A DNA stretch of 64,000 nt from Agrobacterium larrymoorei (GCF_030819275.1 NZ_JAUTBL010000001.1:558001-622000); one strand, 5' to 3'; shown: positions 1 to 9,162, counted from the first letter of the stretch. Notes: generated from the sequence alone by a model not told the origin. Translations and numbers: made by a program.

Positions 1-1
1 G

Positions 2-367
2 GGCCGACCGCGTGTCGAGCCCTCCTTCATCCCCGGCGTCATCGACCACATGATCAAGATACCGGACGCGGCATCCATCGCTGCGATGCATGTCCTCTCA
101 GAACGCCTCTTCCGGCGCGTGGGCGGCTCCACTGGCACGAATTTCTTCGGTGTCTGCTGGATTGCAGCTGCGATGATGAAGGAAGGGCGAAAAGGTTCGC
201 TCGTCTCTTTGATCTGCGACAGTGGAGATCGCTACGCTGCCACCTACTATAATCCAGAGTGGCTGGCTCACAACAAGATCGATACCGAGCCTTACAAGGC
301 CATGCTGAAAGCCTTCATCGACAATGGAGACTTCAGCAACTTCGACGTGACTGCTGAAGAGCAGTGA
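2..367 (+). CDS. Cysteine synthase family PLP enzyme, C-terminal part
   Basis: Only the last 121 residues lie in the window; the reading frame is open from the left edge to the TGA at 365-367. The segment GGSTGTNFFG followed by CDSGDRYAATYYN matches the C-terminal part of fold-type II PLP enzymes of the cysteine synthase family, where CysK has a comparable Gly/Ser-rich loop and a DAGERY-like stretch. These enzymes make cysteine from O-acetylserine and sulfide in the cytoplasm. The PLP lysine is upstream, outside the window, so the exact substrate (O-acetylserine synthase or a paralogue) cannot be judged. The gene is convergent with the next one, 28 bases away. Confidence 0.75.
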   Translation, partial: GRPRVEPSFIPGVIDHMIKIPDAASIAAMHVLSERLFRRVGGSTGTNFFGVCWIAAAMMKEGRKGSLVSLICDSGDRYAATYYNPEWLAHNKIDTEPYKAMLKAFIDNGDFSNFDVTAEEQ

Positions 368-395
368 TAGCTGAACGCGGTTCGAAGTGCTGCGA

Positions 396-1577
396 CTAAC
401 CTATTGCCGCGGCATGTTTGCGAAGCGCGACGTATTCCCAGATCGCGACGAGCAGAAGGATGGAGCCACTGACAATCTGCAAACCATAAAGCGGAATATC
501 TGGGACGAAGAGGAGTGCCGCCAGCACTCCGACACCGACAAAATGCGACACTGGCCTGACATAGGATGCCGCAACCTTGACGCCAATGTTGCCGAGCAAA
601 AACAGGATCGGCCCGCCCAATATCGCAAGCGACTCCCTCAAGGTCGCCGGATCATGGCTATTCGAAAGGCTGAAGTCCTCGCCCACAGCCGTCAAGATGA
701 CGCCTGCAACGATGGGTAGGTGGCCGTAGTTGAAGAGATTCTGTGCGATCTTCTCAGGCTCCGCCGTCTCTTCTGCCTTTTCCGAGACCTGCTCCTGCCC
801 GTGGTGAAAATATATCCACCACATGATGACGGTGCTGGAGAAGGCCGCGCAGAACACCACAAAGGTCAGGCTGGAATTCATATATTCCGTTGCCGTCTTG
901 CCGGTCGTGAGGATCGTTTCACCGAGGCAAATGATGACGAATAACGCGCATCTCTCCGCAAGATGCTCGCCCGAAAGGAGAAGCTGCTCATCATCATGGG
1001 CACGCATGCCAGGAACATAATACCGCAGAAGCGGCCCTATATATTCAATGGCGATCGCCACCGTCCATAAGACGAGCCGAGAGGTCAAGCTATCAGTCAG
1101 GCCGCCTGCGATCCAGAAGACGCTGGAAACGACCAGCCAGACGGTGATCCTGCCGAATGTCTTGGAATTACCGTGATCGACGCCGTGGAACACATAGAGA
1201 CCGAAGAGCGAGCGGGACAGCTGCATCGCCGTATAGATCGAAGCAAAAATGATGCCTTGGCTCTCAAACGCTTTTGGTAAAGCGATGGCAAGCAACACCC
1301 CTGCAAACATGAGGCCGAACAGGAGCATCCTGACAGGCTCCTTATCGGTATTGAGCAGATTGGTAAGCCAAGTGGTGTGCACCCACAGCCACCAAAGTGC
1401 GAGAATGAGGATCGCGGCCTCATAAAGGGCGGTTGCTCCAAAATCTTCCGTTAAAGTATAGGAAAGCTGGATCAGAGCGAAGACGAAGACGAGATCGAAG
1501 AACAGCTCTGGAAACGTGGCCTTTTGCGACTTGTCGTCGTCAGGCCTGATCCAGCCGCTTCTTGCACTTCCCGCCAT
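396..1577 (-). CDS. ltrA: Low temperature requirement protein A (LtrA) family membrane protein
   Basis: A 393-residue polytopic membrane protein. The N-terminal stretch FPELFFDLVFVFALIQLS and the later HHGQEQ segment in a helix-rich chain are typical of the LtrA family, first described from a cold-growth mutant of Listeria; the biochemical role is unknown. About ten hydrophobic helices are visible along the whole length. I chose the ATG at 1577, which has GGGGA six bases upstream; a TTG four codons earlier is possible but lacks a ribosome site. Convergent with the cysteine-synthase-like gene. Confidence 0.85.
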   Translation of the reverse strand: MAGSARSGWIRPDDDKSQKATFPELFFDLVFVFALIQLSYTLTEDFGATALYEAAILILALWWLWVHTTWLTNLLNTDKEPVRMLLFGLMFAGVLLAIALPKAFESQGIIFASIYTAMQLSRSLFGLYVFHGVDHGNSKTFGRITVWLVVSSVFWIAGGLTDSLTSRLVLWTVAIAIEYIGPLLRYYVPGMRAHDDEQLLLSGEHLAERCALFVIICLGETILTTGKTATEYMNSSLTFVVFCAAFSSTVIMWWIYFHHGQEQVSEKAEETAEPEKIAQNLFNYGHLPIVAGVILTAVGEDFSLSNSHDPATLRESLAILGGPILFLLGNIGVKVAASYVRPVSHFVGVGVLAALLFVPDIPLYGLQIVSGSILLLVAIWEYVALRKHAAAIG

Positions 1578-1628
1578 ATAGATCCCCAAGTGAATGAAAG
1601 GGCGTTACGCCTGATTGCAGCAAGCGGC

Positions 1629-2012
1629 TTATCGCGAAGCCGTCGAAATGGACGTATCCATCAGCGCTGCTTCTCTCATCAAGGCGTCTTTGCGCCCCGC
1701 CAACTCCACCTCGTTGGAATTGTCGGGATAAAAGCGTGGGCCGATAAGCCGCACACGCTTTCCAGACACATCAACGATGTAGGTAGCAGCGACCTCAGCT
1801 TTAGGAGCGACTTCCGCTTTTGGGGCAACGTCCGTTTTGGCAGCCACGGCTGTTTTCGTCCGATTGGCGAGCTTTGGCTTCTTCGTAACGGAATTGGTAG
1901 ACGAGACTTTCTTGGTCGGCGCAATACTGCTGACTTCGTAGTTTTGCGCAAGAACGACGGTCGTCGTTGACAATAGGAAGAGCGCGGCGACGCCTGCTGC
2001 GAACCGTTTCAT
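1629..2012 (-). CDS. Small exported hypothetical protein with Ala/Lys/Val repeats
   Basis: A 127-residue protein with a clear signal peptide (MKRFAAGVAALFLLSTTTVV then LAQ), so it is probably periplasmic. The middle is low-complexity, rich in Lys, Ala and Thr, with the short tandem unit APKAEV repeated. The C-terminal part (TYIVDVSGKRVRLIGPRFYP) looks folded and resembles tails of other small rhizobial secreted proteins of unknown role. I do not recognise a named family. The start at 2012 has GGAG nine bases upstream; a longer reading frame to 2093 would put a cysteine-rich tail before the signal peptide and is unlikely. It shares a 207-base divergent region with the kinase gene at 2220. Confidence 0.7.
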   Translation of the reverse strand: MKRFAAGVAALFLLSTTTVVLAQNYEVSSIAPTKKVSSTNSVTKKPKLANRTKTAVAAKTDVAPKAEVAPKAEVAATYIVDVSGKRVRLIGPRFYPDNSNEVELAGRKDALMREAALMDTSISTASR

Positions 2013-2219
2013 CGGGGTCTCCAGAACTGTTTTAGCTTTGCGGCAACAACAGCAAACGCAGAATTTTGGTTCCACTACCCTGACGACAGTCAAACTCTTT
2101 TGTGCGAAACCGTACTATCCTGCTGGCAAGCCTGCGGGAACTTGCATAAACAACAGGATAGGCATAGGTCGTTTTCAACTGAGCATTGCGACATGCCGGG
2201 CAACTGTGCCGAATGAGAT

Positions 2220-3725
2220 GTGGGGACGTCATTGGTCAAACTCTCTCCCTTTGTCAGGCGAACGCTGGTCATGCTGGGGCTTGGCATAGCGCTGCTGATC
2301 GGAATGGTTGGAGCATCGCTCTGGCTTGTACAAAAGAACGATGATTACTCCCGCGAGATTGTGGATCTGCGCCGCATTCGTGCAGGGATACTGGACGTCC
2401 TCACCACCATCCAGGACGCTGAAACTGGTCAGCGCGGGTATCTGCTGACGCGCACGGAAGATTATCTCGCGCCTTATAAGGAAGCCGTACAGACGCTTCC
2501 TGAAAAGCGTGCGCGGCTCGTGGCCAGCGTTCAGGACAAGCCGATCTATGCCGGGAAACTTCCTGTCCTCCAGACGGCCCTCGACGCAAAGATCACCGAA
2601 ATCGGTCGCACGATCGAACTGGTGGATGCGGGACGGGTCGATGAGGCGATCAACATCGTGCGTGCCGATACGGGTCTCCTCTACATGCAGCAGATCCGTA
2701 ACACCTTGGATGAGTTTCAGGACGTGACGGATGATCGCCTACGGGTCATCGTTACGGATCAGTTGCGGGCAGCCGACAATCTTCGCTGGGTGACGATTGG
2801 CGGCGCTATCGCCATCATTGCGGTTGTGAGCGGCGCTCTTTTCCTGATCGCGAAATATGTCGGCGAACTGATGCGCTCTCGCGAAGAGGTCGATTCCCTC
2901 AATCGTGGCCTCGAAGAACGCGTCAACGAGCGTACCCGTGACTTGATACGCGCCAATCAGGAGATCCAGCGCTTCGCCTATATCGTGACGCACGATCTGC
3001 GCGCGCCGCTCGTCAACATCATGGGCTTTCTGTCCGAGTTCGAAGCCTCGCTGAAACCCATCGAGAGCTACGTGCTGGCCGATGGCGCCACGCTCTCGGA
3101 AAACGAGATCAGAGATGCCCGCCTTGCCGTCAAGGAAGACCTGCCCGAAGCAATTGGTTTCATCCGTTCCTCCACCCGCAAGATGGATCAGTTGATCAAT
3201 GCGATCCTGAAGATTTCCCGCGATGGCCGGCGTAAGTTGCAGGCGGAGAAAGTCGATCTGAAAGAGCTTTTGGCGGCAGCCGCCGCAAGCGTACAGCATC
3301 AGGTTTCTGCGGTGGGCGGTGAGATCGATGTCAATGTGCAGCCCTTCACGGTCATCAGCGACAGGATTTCGCTCGACCAGATCCTCGGCAATCTCTTCGA
3401 CAACGCCGTCAAGTATCAGATGAAGGGTCGTCCGCTCCAAATTTCTGCGCGCATCTTGCCGCAGGGACGTGGTATCGTTCGGCTCGACATCACAGACAAT
3501 GGACGTGGTATCGCGGAAGACGATTTTGAGCGGATCTTCGAACTCTTCAGGCGTGCCGGAGATCAGGATCAGCAGGGCGAGGGCATTGGACTAGCACATG
3601 TTCGTTCGCTAATAAGAAATTTAGGCGGGGACATTACGGTTGCCTCGGAACTTGGCAAGGGAAGTACATTCCATCTCACCTTGCCAACCGATCTGCGTAA
3701 AATCACACGAGGTAACGAGATATGA
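2220..3725 (+). CDS. Membrane sensor histidine kinase with CHASE3 domain
   Basis: A 501-residue sensor kinase. Membrane segments at about 16-37 and 190-212 flank a periplasmic CHASE3 domain carrying DAETGQRGYLLT at 66-77. A coiled coil (222-250) leads to a HisKA domain with the phospho-accepting His at 258 (THDLRAPL) and an ATPase domain with N-box (NLFDNAVKY), DNGRGI at 426-431 and GIGLAH at 455-460. The start is GTG at 2220; a TTG at 2232 with GGGG six bases upstream is an alternative. The stop overlaps the next gene's ATG (ATGA), so the two are probably translationally coupled. The following receiver and receiver-kinase genes are likely partners. The signal is unknown. Confidence 0.88.
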   Translation: MGTSLVKLSPFVRRTLVMLGLGIALLIGMVGASLWLVQKNDDYSREIVDLRRIRAGILDVLTTIQDAETGQRGYLLTRTEDYLAPYKEAVQTLPEKRARLVASVQDKPIYAGKLPVLQTALDAKITEIGRTIELVDAGRVDEAINIVRADTGLLYMQQIRNTLDEFQDVTDDRLRVIVTDQLRAADNLRWVTIGGAIAIIAVVSGALFLIAKYVGELMRSREEVDSLNRGLEERVNERTRDLIRANQEIQRFAYIVTHDLRAPLVNIMGFLSEFEASLKPIESYVLADGATLSENEIRDARLAVKEDLPEAIGFIRSSTRKMDQLINAILKISRDGRRKLQAEKVDLKELLAAAAASVQHQVSAVGGEIDVNVQPFTVISDRISLDQILGNLFDNAVKYQMKGRPLQISARILPQGRGIVRLDITDNGRGIAEDDFERIFELFRRAGDQDQQGEGIGLAHVRSLIRNLGGDITVASELGKGSTFHLTLPTDLRKITRGNEI

Positions 3726-4159
3726 AAATCACCGGCCAGGAAGTCACGATCGTCATGATCGAAGACGATGAAGGACACGCCCGCCTCATCGAAAAGAATG
3801 TGCGACGCGCAGGCGTCAATAACGAGATCGTGCCCTTCACGCTTGGCAACAAGGCGCTGGATTACATTCTCGGACCGGACCGCGACGGCCTCGTCAGCAA
3901 GGACCGATATATTCTCGTTCTTCTTGACCTCAATCTTCCCGATATGTCTGGAATCAGGATATTGGAGCAGATCAAAAGCAACGAGCATACCAGGCGTCTG
4001 CCTGTGGTCGTGCTGACGACGACAGATGACGAGACTGAAATCCAGAAGTGCTACGATCTCGGCGCAAACGTCTATATTACAAAGCCAGTCGACTACGAAG
4101 GCTTTGCAACCGCGATCAGAAACCTTGGCCTCTTCTTCTCGGTGATACAGGTTCCATAA
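3722..4159 (+). CDS. Single-domain response regulator (Rcp1-like)
   Basis: A 145-residue stand-alone receiver. Acidic residues E14, D15 and D16, phospho-acceptor D69 (LLDLNLPD) and K121 (TKPVD) are all present. The long insert between beta2 and beta3 (ALDYILGPDRDGL) is typical of the Rcp1 subgroup that pairs with phytochrome-like or CHASE kinases. There is no DNA-binding or enzymatic output, so it most likely relays phosphate or acts by protein binding. It overlaps the upstream kinase by four bases and is 13 bases from the next gene, which supports a three-gene phosphorelay. Confidence 0.88.
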   Translation: MKITGQEVTIVMIEDDEGHARLIEKNVRRAGVNNEIVPFTLGNKALDYILGPDRDGLVSKDRYILVLLDLNLPDMSGIRILEQIKSNEHTRRLPVVVLTTTDDETEIQKCYDLGANVYITKPVDYEGFATAIRNLGLFFSVIQVP

Positions 4160-4172
4160 AGGCGTAACAGCG

Positions 4173-5201
4173 GTGCATATACTTTATGTCGATGATGATC
4201 CCGCAGTCGCTCGGCTCGCTACACGCGTGCTGGGTCGGCACGGCGTTCAGGTCGACCATGCACCCTCCGTCGCTCTTGGGCTTGAGAAATTCAACGCCGG
4301 CATATTCGACGCCGTGGTGCTCGACCATTATTTCCATGGCGGCACCGGCTTGCAATTTCTCAATGCCATCGGCGACCGCAGCCGCGATACACCCGTTCTT
4401 TATGTCACTGGCGCCAGCGAGGCCCAGATCGCTATCGACGCGTTGAAGGCGGGTGCCGCGGATTACGTCATCAAAACGGTTGCCGACGACTTCTTCCCGC
4501 TGCTCTTGACCTCAATCGAACAGGTCTGCGCCAACTTCCAGCTCCGCAAAGAGAAAGAGGAGGCCGAGCGTCTTCTCGTGCGGGCCAAGGAACGCGCAGA
4601 ATTGATGGCCAAGGAGATGAACCACCGCATCGCCAACAGCCTGTCACTGGTGTCGGCCATGATCCGCATGCAGATGATCGCAGCTTCCAGCGAAGAGGCG
4701 CGCACCGTTCTATCCGAAACCCAGAACCGTATCTCCGCCATCGCGGGTGTTCACCGCAGCCTCTACACCGCCGACAATATGGGTGTGGTCGATCTTGACG
4801 CCTATCTGTCCTCGATCATCAACGAACTGGCGAAATCCGGCCCGGACAATGAGCGCATTCGCATCAAGACGGAAATGGAAACGATCAGCGCAGCACCCGA
4901 TCAGGCGGTGGCACTCGGCGTGATCGTGACAGAGCTTGCCACCAACTCCCTCAAATACGCCTATCCCAGCGGTGACGGCGATATCCGAATTGCGCTCAAG
5001 AGCCGCGAGGGCAAGCTGCAACTGACCGTCGAGGACGATGGTGTGGGCATGGGCAGCAAGCCGAAACCGCAAGGAACCGGGCTTGGCACGAAGCTCATTT
5101 CGGCCATGGCTCAAAGCCTCAAGGCGACGGTGGAGCAGAGCAGTGTTCAGGCGCATTCCGGAACACGTATCTGCGTGGAATGGGAAGCGACGCCGGCCTG
5201 A
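4173..5201 (+). CDS. Response regulator/HWE-type histidine kinase fusion
   Basis: 342 residues: an N-terminal receiver (D7-D9, phospho-acceptor D51 in VVLDHYF, K101) joined by a coiled coil (125-147) to a HisKA_2 dimerisation domain with His151 (EMNHRIANSLSLV) and an ATPase domain (TELATNSLKYAY, EDDGVGM, GTGLGTKLI). HisKA_2/HWE kinases are common in Alphaproteobacteria, where several feed the general stress response regulator PhyR. There is no membrane segment, so it acts in the cytoplasm and could be switched by the upstream kinase. The start is GTG at 4173. It ends 18 bases from the convergent L,D-transpeptidase gene. Confidence 0.87.
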   Translation: MHILYVDDDPAVARLATRVLGRHGVQVDHAPSVALGLEKFNAGIFDAVVLDHYFHGGTGLQFLNAIGDRSRDTPVLYVTGASEAQIAIDALKAGAADYVIKTVADDFFPLLLTSIEQVCANFQLRKEKEEAERLLVRAKERAELMAKEMNHRIANSLSLVSAMIRMQMIAASSEEARTVLSETQNRISAIAGVHRSLYTADNMGVVDLDAYLSSIINELAKSGPDNERIRIKTEMETISAAPDQAVALGVIVTELATNSLKYAYPSGDGDIRIALKSREGKLQLTVEDDGVGMGSKPKPQGTGLGTKLISAMAQSLKATVEQSSVQAHSGTRICVEWEATPA

Positions 5202-5219
5202 CCGGCAACGCTCCTTGAA

Positions 5220-5966
5220 TTAGTAAGTACCCGGCAAACCAGCAACGACCTGCGGAGCAGGCGCACCCGCCATAACCTGTGACGATGGAGCAAGCGAGGT
5301 CACGACAATGGGCGTGCCGTCCGGGACACGATTGTAGAGATCAACAATGTCCTGGTTCATCAGGCGGACGCAGCCGGACGAGACGGACTTGCCGATCGTC
5401 CACCATTCCGGCGAACCGTGCAGCCGATAGATCGTATCGCGACCGTCCTTGAAGATGTAGAGCGCCCTTGCGCCCAATGGGTTCATCAAGCCGGGAGCCA
5501 TGCCGCCATTGGCAGCACTGTAGGGCGCAAGTTCCGGCTGACGTGCGACCATCTCGTCTGGCGGAGTCCAGCGCGGCCACTGGCGCTTGTACTGGATGAC
5601 ACCCCTGCCCGCCCACTCGAAGCCGGCCCGTCCCAGGCCCACGCCATAGCGCATCGCCTGGTTATTCTCATAGGTGAGATAAAGGAAGTGGTTCGCCGTA
5701 TCGACGACGATCGTTCCCGGTCGCTCGCCGGTCGGGTTCTCGACCATCTGACGATAGAAACGCGGATCGATTTTCTGGTATGGGATCGCGGGCAGCGGGA
5801 ACTGCTCATCCGGCTTAGGTCCATAGACTTCGGCGTAATAGGGATCGACTCTCGGGCGCGTTTCCACCGTCTCGCGTGGCGTGGTGGTGCACCCTGAAAG
5901 TGCTGTCAGGGCTAGTCCGCCAGTGCCGAACAGAAAGCTCCGGCGTGTCGTTTCATGCTTCTTCAA
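5220..5966 (-). CDS. L,D-transpeptidase (ErfK/YbiS family), Tat lipoprotein
   Basis: 248 residues. The N-terminus has a twin-arginine motif (TTRRSFLFG) followed by a lipobox (LSGC, Cys26), so it is probably exported folded and lipid-anchored. The YkuD catalytic domain covers about 84-222, with HGSPEWW (His183) and SSGCVRLMN (nucleophile Cys199). Such enzymes make 3-3 crosslinks in peptidoglycan or attach proteins to it. Polar-growing Rhizobiales have many of them. A second L,D-transpeptidase lies 124 bases upstream on the same strand. Confidence 0.9.
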   Translation of the reverse strand: MKKHETTRRSFLFGTGGLALTALSGCTTTPRETVETRPRVDPYYAEVYGPKPDEQFPLPAIPYQKIDPRFYRQMVENPTGERPGTIVVDTANHFLYLTYENNQAMRYGVGLGRAGFEWAGRGVIQYKRQWPRWTPPDEMVARQPELAPYSAANGGMAPGLMNPLGARALYIFKDGRDTIYRLHGSPEWWTIGKSVSSGCVRLMNQDIVDLYNRVPDGTPIVVTSLAPSSQVMAGAPAPQVVAGLPGTY

Positions 5967-6090
5967 TCCAGGTCCTCATCAACAAGAGCGCCGTGCATCC
6001 CTATGGGACGGAGAAATGACACTCTATCTCCTTTAAATATGCGCATCGTGCCTTCTGAAATCGGTTTCGATTTCCGGGCCGATGGTGTCG

Positions 6091-7146
6091 TTATCGTGCG
6101 CCGGAAAACGGATCGGCGAGCGCCGCTTCCGGTCGGCTTATCGGATATTTCGTACCGGAAACCCGTCCGGCCATGGTCTTTGCCCCGCTGCTTTTCAAAA
6201 GAGCGCGGAAGCTCGGATGCATTCCGCCATCGACATAAGCGTTCATCACGCTGGAAGTTCCCCCAGCCATCGCAACTTCAAGTTTCTGCTTCTCGATGTC
6301 GAGACGTGAGGCCACCTGCGGGTCGAGTTGGTTGGTGGCCGGTGGGCAGGCAGCAAGCGGATCAGCCGGTTCTCCGTCAGCGAACTCTGTATTGAAAACA
6401 TAACGGCGACCGCAGACCGACACCTTCGGCTGACGGCGGGTGACTTCGAAATAGTCGTAGCCGTCCTTCAGCGTGCGCCAGAAGGGGAAGTTAGGATCGT
6501 TCTTGTAAGCCGCCAAATTCTTCGCCGTCATGCGGAACGGATAGGCCTGAACCTGGAAGCGATCCTGCCCGCCCTTCAACGCCCGTTCGACGATCGCGTA
6601 AATTTCGCCGATCTGCGCATCGGTCATGGCGTAACAGCCAGACGAGGAGCAGGCGCCATGCACCATCAGCGCTTCACCCGTATAGCCGAGAGCCGATTCA
6701 AGGCGGTTCGGATAGCCGAGGTTGAAAGAGACGTAATATTGCGAGTTCGGGTTCAGCATGCTGGAAGAGACATGATAGAAACCTTCAGGTGCCTGCCTGT
6801 CTCCGCTCTTCGTCTTGGGACCAAGTTTGCCCGACCACCGGCACATCGGATAGGACTTGAACAGGGCATAGTTGCCGGTCTTATCGACCTTCCAGACTTC
6901 CAGCTCGCTTTCCTGCTTGAAAATGCGAACCAGCACCGGGTTTTCCGGCTTCATGCCTTTTGCAGACATGGCCGCAGCAACCTTGGAGGATAATTTAGGC
7001 GGCTCTTTCGACGCGCTATCGAAACCCATGGAGGTACAGGCGGCAAGCGACGCGCACAGCCCAATGACAGCTGCGGCGCGCGCCGATGCGATCATGATGC
7101 CTCGAAGCTTCGTCGCTACGAAACCCGATTTTGCCAAAGTGTTCAT
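6091..7146 (-). CDS. Murein L,D-transpeptidase, YafK type, lipoprotein
   Basis: 351 residues from the chosen ATG at 7146. A hydrophobic signal ends in a lipobox (LAAC, Cys37). The YkuD domain contains MVHGACSSSGCYAMTD with His163 and nucleophile Cys171, the arrangement of the YafK/DpaA subgroup, which in E. coli (DpaA) releases Lpp from peptidoglycan rather than crosslinking. The C-terminal 120 residues are a less conserved extension. Additional in-frame starts upstream (to 7224) would bury the signal peptide and are unlikely. Role here is inferred from the family only. Confidence 0.87.
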   Translation of the reverse strand: MNTLAKSGFVATKLRGIMIASARAAAVIGLCASLAACTSMGFDSASKEPPKLSSKVAAAMSAKGMKPENPVLVRIFKQESELEVWKVDKTGNYALFKSYPMCRWSGKLGPKTKSGDRQAPEGFYHVSSSMLNPNSQYYVSFNLGYPNRLESALGYTGEALMVHGACSSSGCYAMTDAQIGEIYAIVERALKGGQDRFQVQAYPFRMTAKNLAAYKNDPNFPFWRTLKDGYDYFEVTRRQPKVSVCGRRYVFNTEFADGEPADPLAACPPATNQLDPQVASRLDIEKQKLEVAMAGGTSSVMNAYVDGGMHPSFRALLKSSGAKTMAGRVSGTKYPISRPEAALADPFSGAR

Positions 7147-7300
7147 GGAACGTCTTGCCCGTCTCTCTGCCGTGTGCCTACCTAAAGAAGGTGACCACAT
7201 AACGGCAATCACCCAATCGGACAAAGAGTCGTGAATTTACGTTACGAGTCCGTTAATCATAGACACACAACGACGTGAGCAGGAACAGCAGCTTCTTCCT

Positions 7301-8080
7301 CTATCGCAAAAGTCCCTGACCGCCATCGATCCAGACCGGCGTACCGGTAATGTGACGGGACTTGTCGCTTGCTAAAAACACCACCAGATCGGCCACGTCT
7401 TCGCTCAAGCCCGCCGCTCCGCCTGTGATCGGAATGTCTCCCTCCGGCCATTCCACCGGGATTGCCGTTTCATGAGAGCCACGGATATGGGTGTTGTCGT
7501 CGATCTTCGTCTCGATTGCGCCTGGGCAGATCGCGTTGACACGAATCTTGTACTGGCCAAGCTCCAGCGCCAGTTGCTGCGCCATCGCAAGCTGCCCGGC
7601 CTTCGTGGCCGAATAGGCCGTTGCACCGGGCGACGTGAAGGTGCGTGTGCCGTTAATGGACGAGATGATGACAATCGATCCGCCACCGGCGGCCTTCAGA
7701 TGCGGCACCGTCTTGTGAAGGGTCATGTATGTACCCCGAAGATTAACCGTGATGGTCTTATCCCACTCTTCCGGCTTCAGGTCATCGATCGGCGCCCATA
7801 CACCGTTGATGCCGGCATTCGCCACCACGACGTCCAACCGCCCATGGGATTTAACAAGCGCGGTCACGGCCCTATCCATTGCAGCCTCGTCCGCCACGTC
7901 GGCGACCAAGGTCAGGGCCTTGCCGCCATTGGTGTTGATCTCGGCGACGAGCGTGTCAAGTTCATCGGCGGTGTGGCCGAGCGCACCTATAACGTAGCCG
8001 TCCTTGGCAAGAGCAATAGCGGAAGCGCGACCGATGCCCGATCCAGCGCCGGTAACGAGTGCAACTTTTTCCTGCGCCAT
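7301..8080 (-). CDS. SDR family NAD(P)-dependent oxidoreductase
   Basis: 259 residues, classical short-chain dehydrogenase. The dinucleotide motif TGAGSGIG is at 10-17, NAG at 88-90, catalytic Ser at about 140, Tyr156 and Lys160 in YSATKAG, and a C-terminal GTPVWIDGGQG strand. It resembles 3-oxoacyl-ACP reductase/sugar dehydrogenase-like SDRs; the substrate cannot be told from sequence. The start has AGGAGG six bases upstream. Divergent from the DNA glycosylase gene. Confidence 0.88.
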   Translation of the reverse strand: MAQEKVALVTGAGSGIGRASAIALAKDGYVIGALGHTADELDTLVAEINTNGGKALTLVADVADEAAMDRAVTALVKSHGRLDVVVANAGINGVWAPIDDLKPEEWDKTITVNLRGTYMTLHKTVPHLKAAGGGSIVIISSINGTRTFTSPGATAYSATKAGQLAMAQQLALELGQYKIRVNAICPGAIETKIDDNTHIRGSHETAIPVEWPEGDIPITGGAAGLSEDVADLVVFLASDKSRHITGTPVWIDGGQGLLR

Positions 8081-8190
8081 GATGGCCTCCTGTTGATGGC
8101 GGTCAAGTCTTGGCCAGAACGAACGGCCTCATCCACAAACTGTATAAAAAACGGGTTGTTCCCTTCGTCTTCGCGCGTCACCATATTGAA

Positions 8191-8745
8191 ATGAACAAGG
8201 ATTTTTTCGACAGAGATGCCGTGGTCGTTGCCAAGGCAATGATCGGGATGGAGTTTCGCTTTCACAACACGGGCGGCATCATCGTTGAGACGGAAGCCTA
8301 TCGACCTGATGACCCCGCCTCTCACAGTTTCAACGGGCCGACGCTGCGCAATCGTGTCATGTTCGGACCTCCGGGACACCTTTACGTCTATCGTTCTTAC
8401 GGCATCCATTGGTGCGCCAATATCGTTTGCACCTCTGGCTCCGCAGTTTTGATCCGGGCGCTTGAGCCTGAGACGGGCGTGGAACTGATGAAGATGAGAC
8501 GCGGAACTGATGTGCTAAGGAATCTGTGCTCCGGTCCCGGGAAACTCTGCCAAGCGCTTGCGATTACCGGCGATGTCGATGGAATCTCGGTGTTGGAGCA
8601 GCCGATCCTCCTTCGATTGGCACAGACTGATCTAGAGATCGTCGCCGGACCGCGCATTGGGATTAGCAAGGGGGTGGAATCGCCTTGGCGTTTCGGCGCC
8701 AAGCGCTCGCCACATCTCAGCAAGCCGTTTCTTGGTCTGACCTAA
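8191..8745 (+). CDS. 3-methyladenine DNA glycosylase (AAG/MPG family)
   Basis: 184 residues. IVETEAYRPDDPASHS contains the catalytic Glu (Glu35) and the stacking Tyr37, and NRVMFGPPGHLYVYRSYG is the family's second hallmark. The enzyme removes alkylated purines such as 3-methyladenine and hypoxanthine in base excision repair. I chose the ATG at 8191 because it places the domain at the N-terminus as in bacterial homologues; earlier in-frame starts back to 8110 would add 27 unrelated residues. The stop codon lies at the edge of an intergenic palindromic element. Confidence 0.88.
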   Translation: MNKDFFDRDAVVVAKAMIGMEFRFHNTGGIIVETEAYRPDDPASHSFNGPTLRNRVMFGPPGHLYVYRSYGIHWCANIVCTSGSAVLIRALEPETGVELMKMRRGTDVLRNLCSGPGKLCQALAITGDVDGISVLEQPILLRLAQTDLEIVAGPRIGISKGVESPWRFGAKRSPHLSKPFLGLT

Positions 8746-8849
8746 AGCGTGTCGCGATCTTTCGGATTCGCTCGCACGCTTTAGGTCCTTCTTTTATCGC
8801 ATGTCGTTATCGCAAAACCGCTGCACACTTTTGCGCGACATGCTTTAAA
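8744..8849. repeat. Rhizobium intergenic mosaic (RIME-like) palindromic element
   Basis: Two adjacent palindromes. The first (8744-8782) starts AAAGCGTGTCGCGATC and ends GCACGCTTT. The second (8799-8843) starts GCATGTCG and ends CGACATGC, with inner arms GCAAAA/TTTTGC. Composite palindromes of this kind occur in many copies between genes in Rhizobiaceae (RIME elements). It sits directly behind the glycosylase stop, and its end touches the stop region of the convergent small gene. It may fold in RNA from either strand and end transcription. Confidence 0.65.
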
Positions 8850-9000
8850 CCACCATGGGTGGCTCATCGTTCTCATCGGGGTTGGGATTTGGCACTTCAT
8901 CCGGCAGCCGGTCGGGCTCTGGCTCCTGGATTGGAGGGATCTCAGGCTGTGGTGGAATGGGCGGGGTTGTGGGATCTGGCTCTGGTGGGACAATACCCAT
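8845..9000 (-). CDS. Small proline-rich protein (51 aa)
   Basis: A 51-residue protein made almost wholly of Pro, Glu, Asp and Asn, with P-E-I-P-P and P-N-P-N-P-type repeats. The ATG at 9000 has GGAGG nine bases upstream. I recall similar short Pro-rich proteins in Agrobacterium and Rhizobium genomes, with no known function. It is acidic, without signal peptide or membrane segment, and probably disordered. A longer frame to 9114 lacks a ribosome site. Confidence 0.55.
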   Translation of the reverse strand: MGIVPPEPDPTTPPIPPQPEIPPIQEPEPDRLPDEVPNPNPDENDEPPMVV

Positions 9001-9162
9001 TGTGTCGCGCCTCCAAATGTTTGCGGGCAACCGGTCCGCTGAAATTGCCGTCCGGTCCACTGTGTTCGCCGGATCAGTCCATTCGTGAGGCCAAGCTGCC
9101 CGCTCTTCTAACATATCGTATTAACGCGTTCGTCCGTGGTGGGTTGCGCTCTATTTTCGAGC

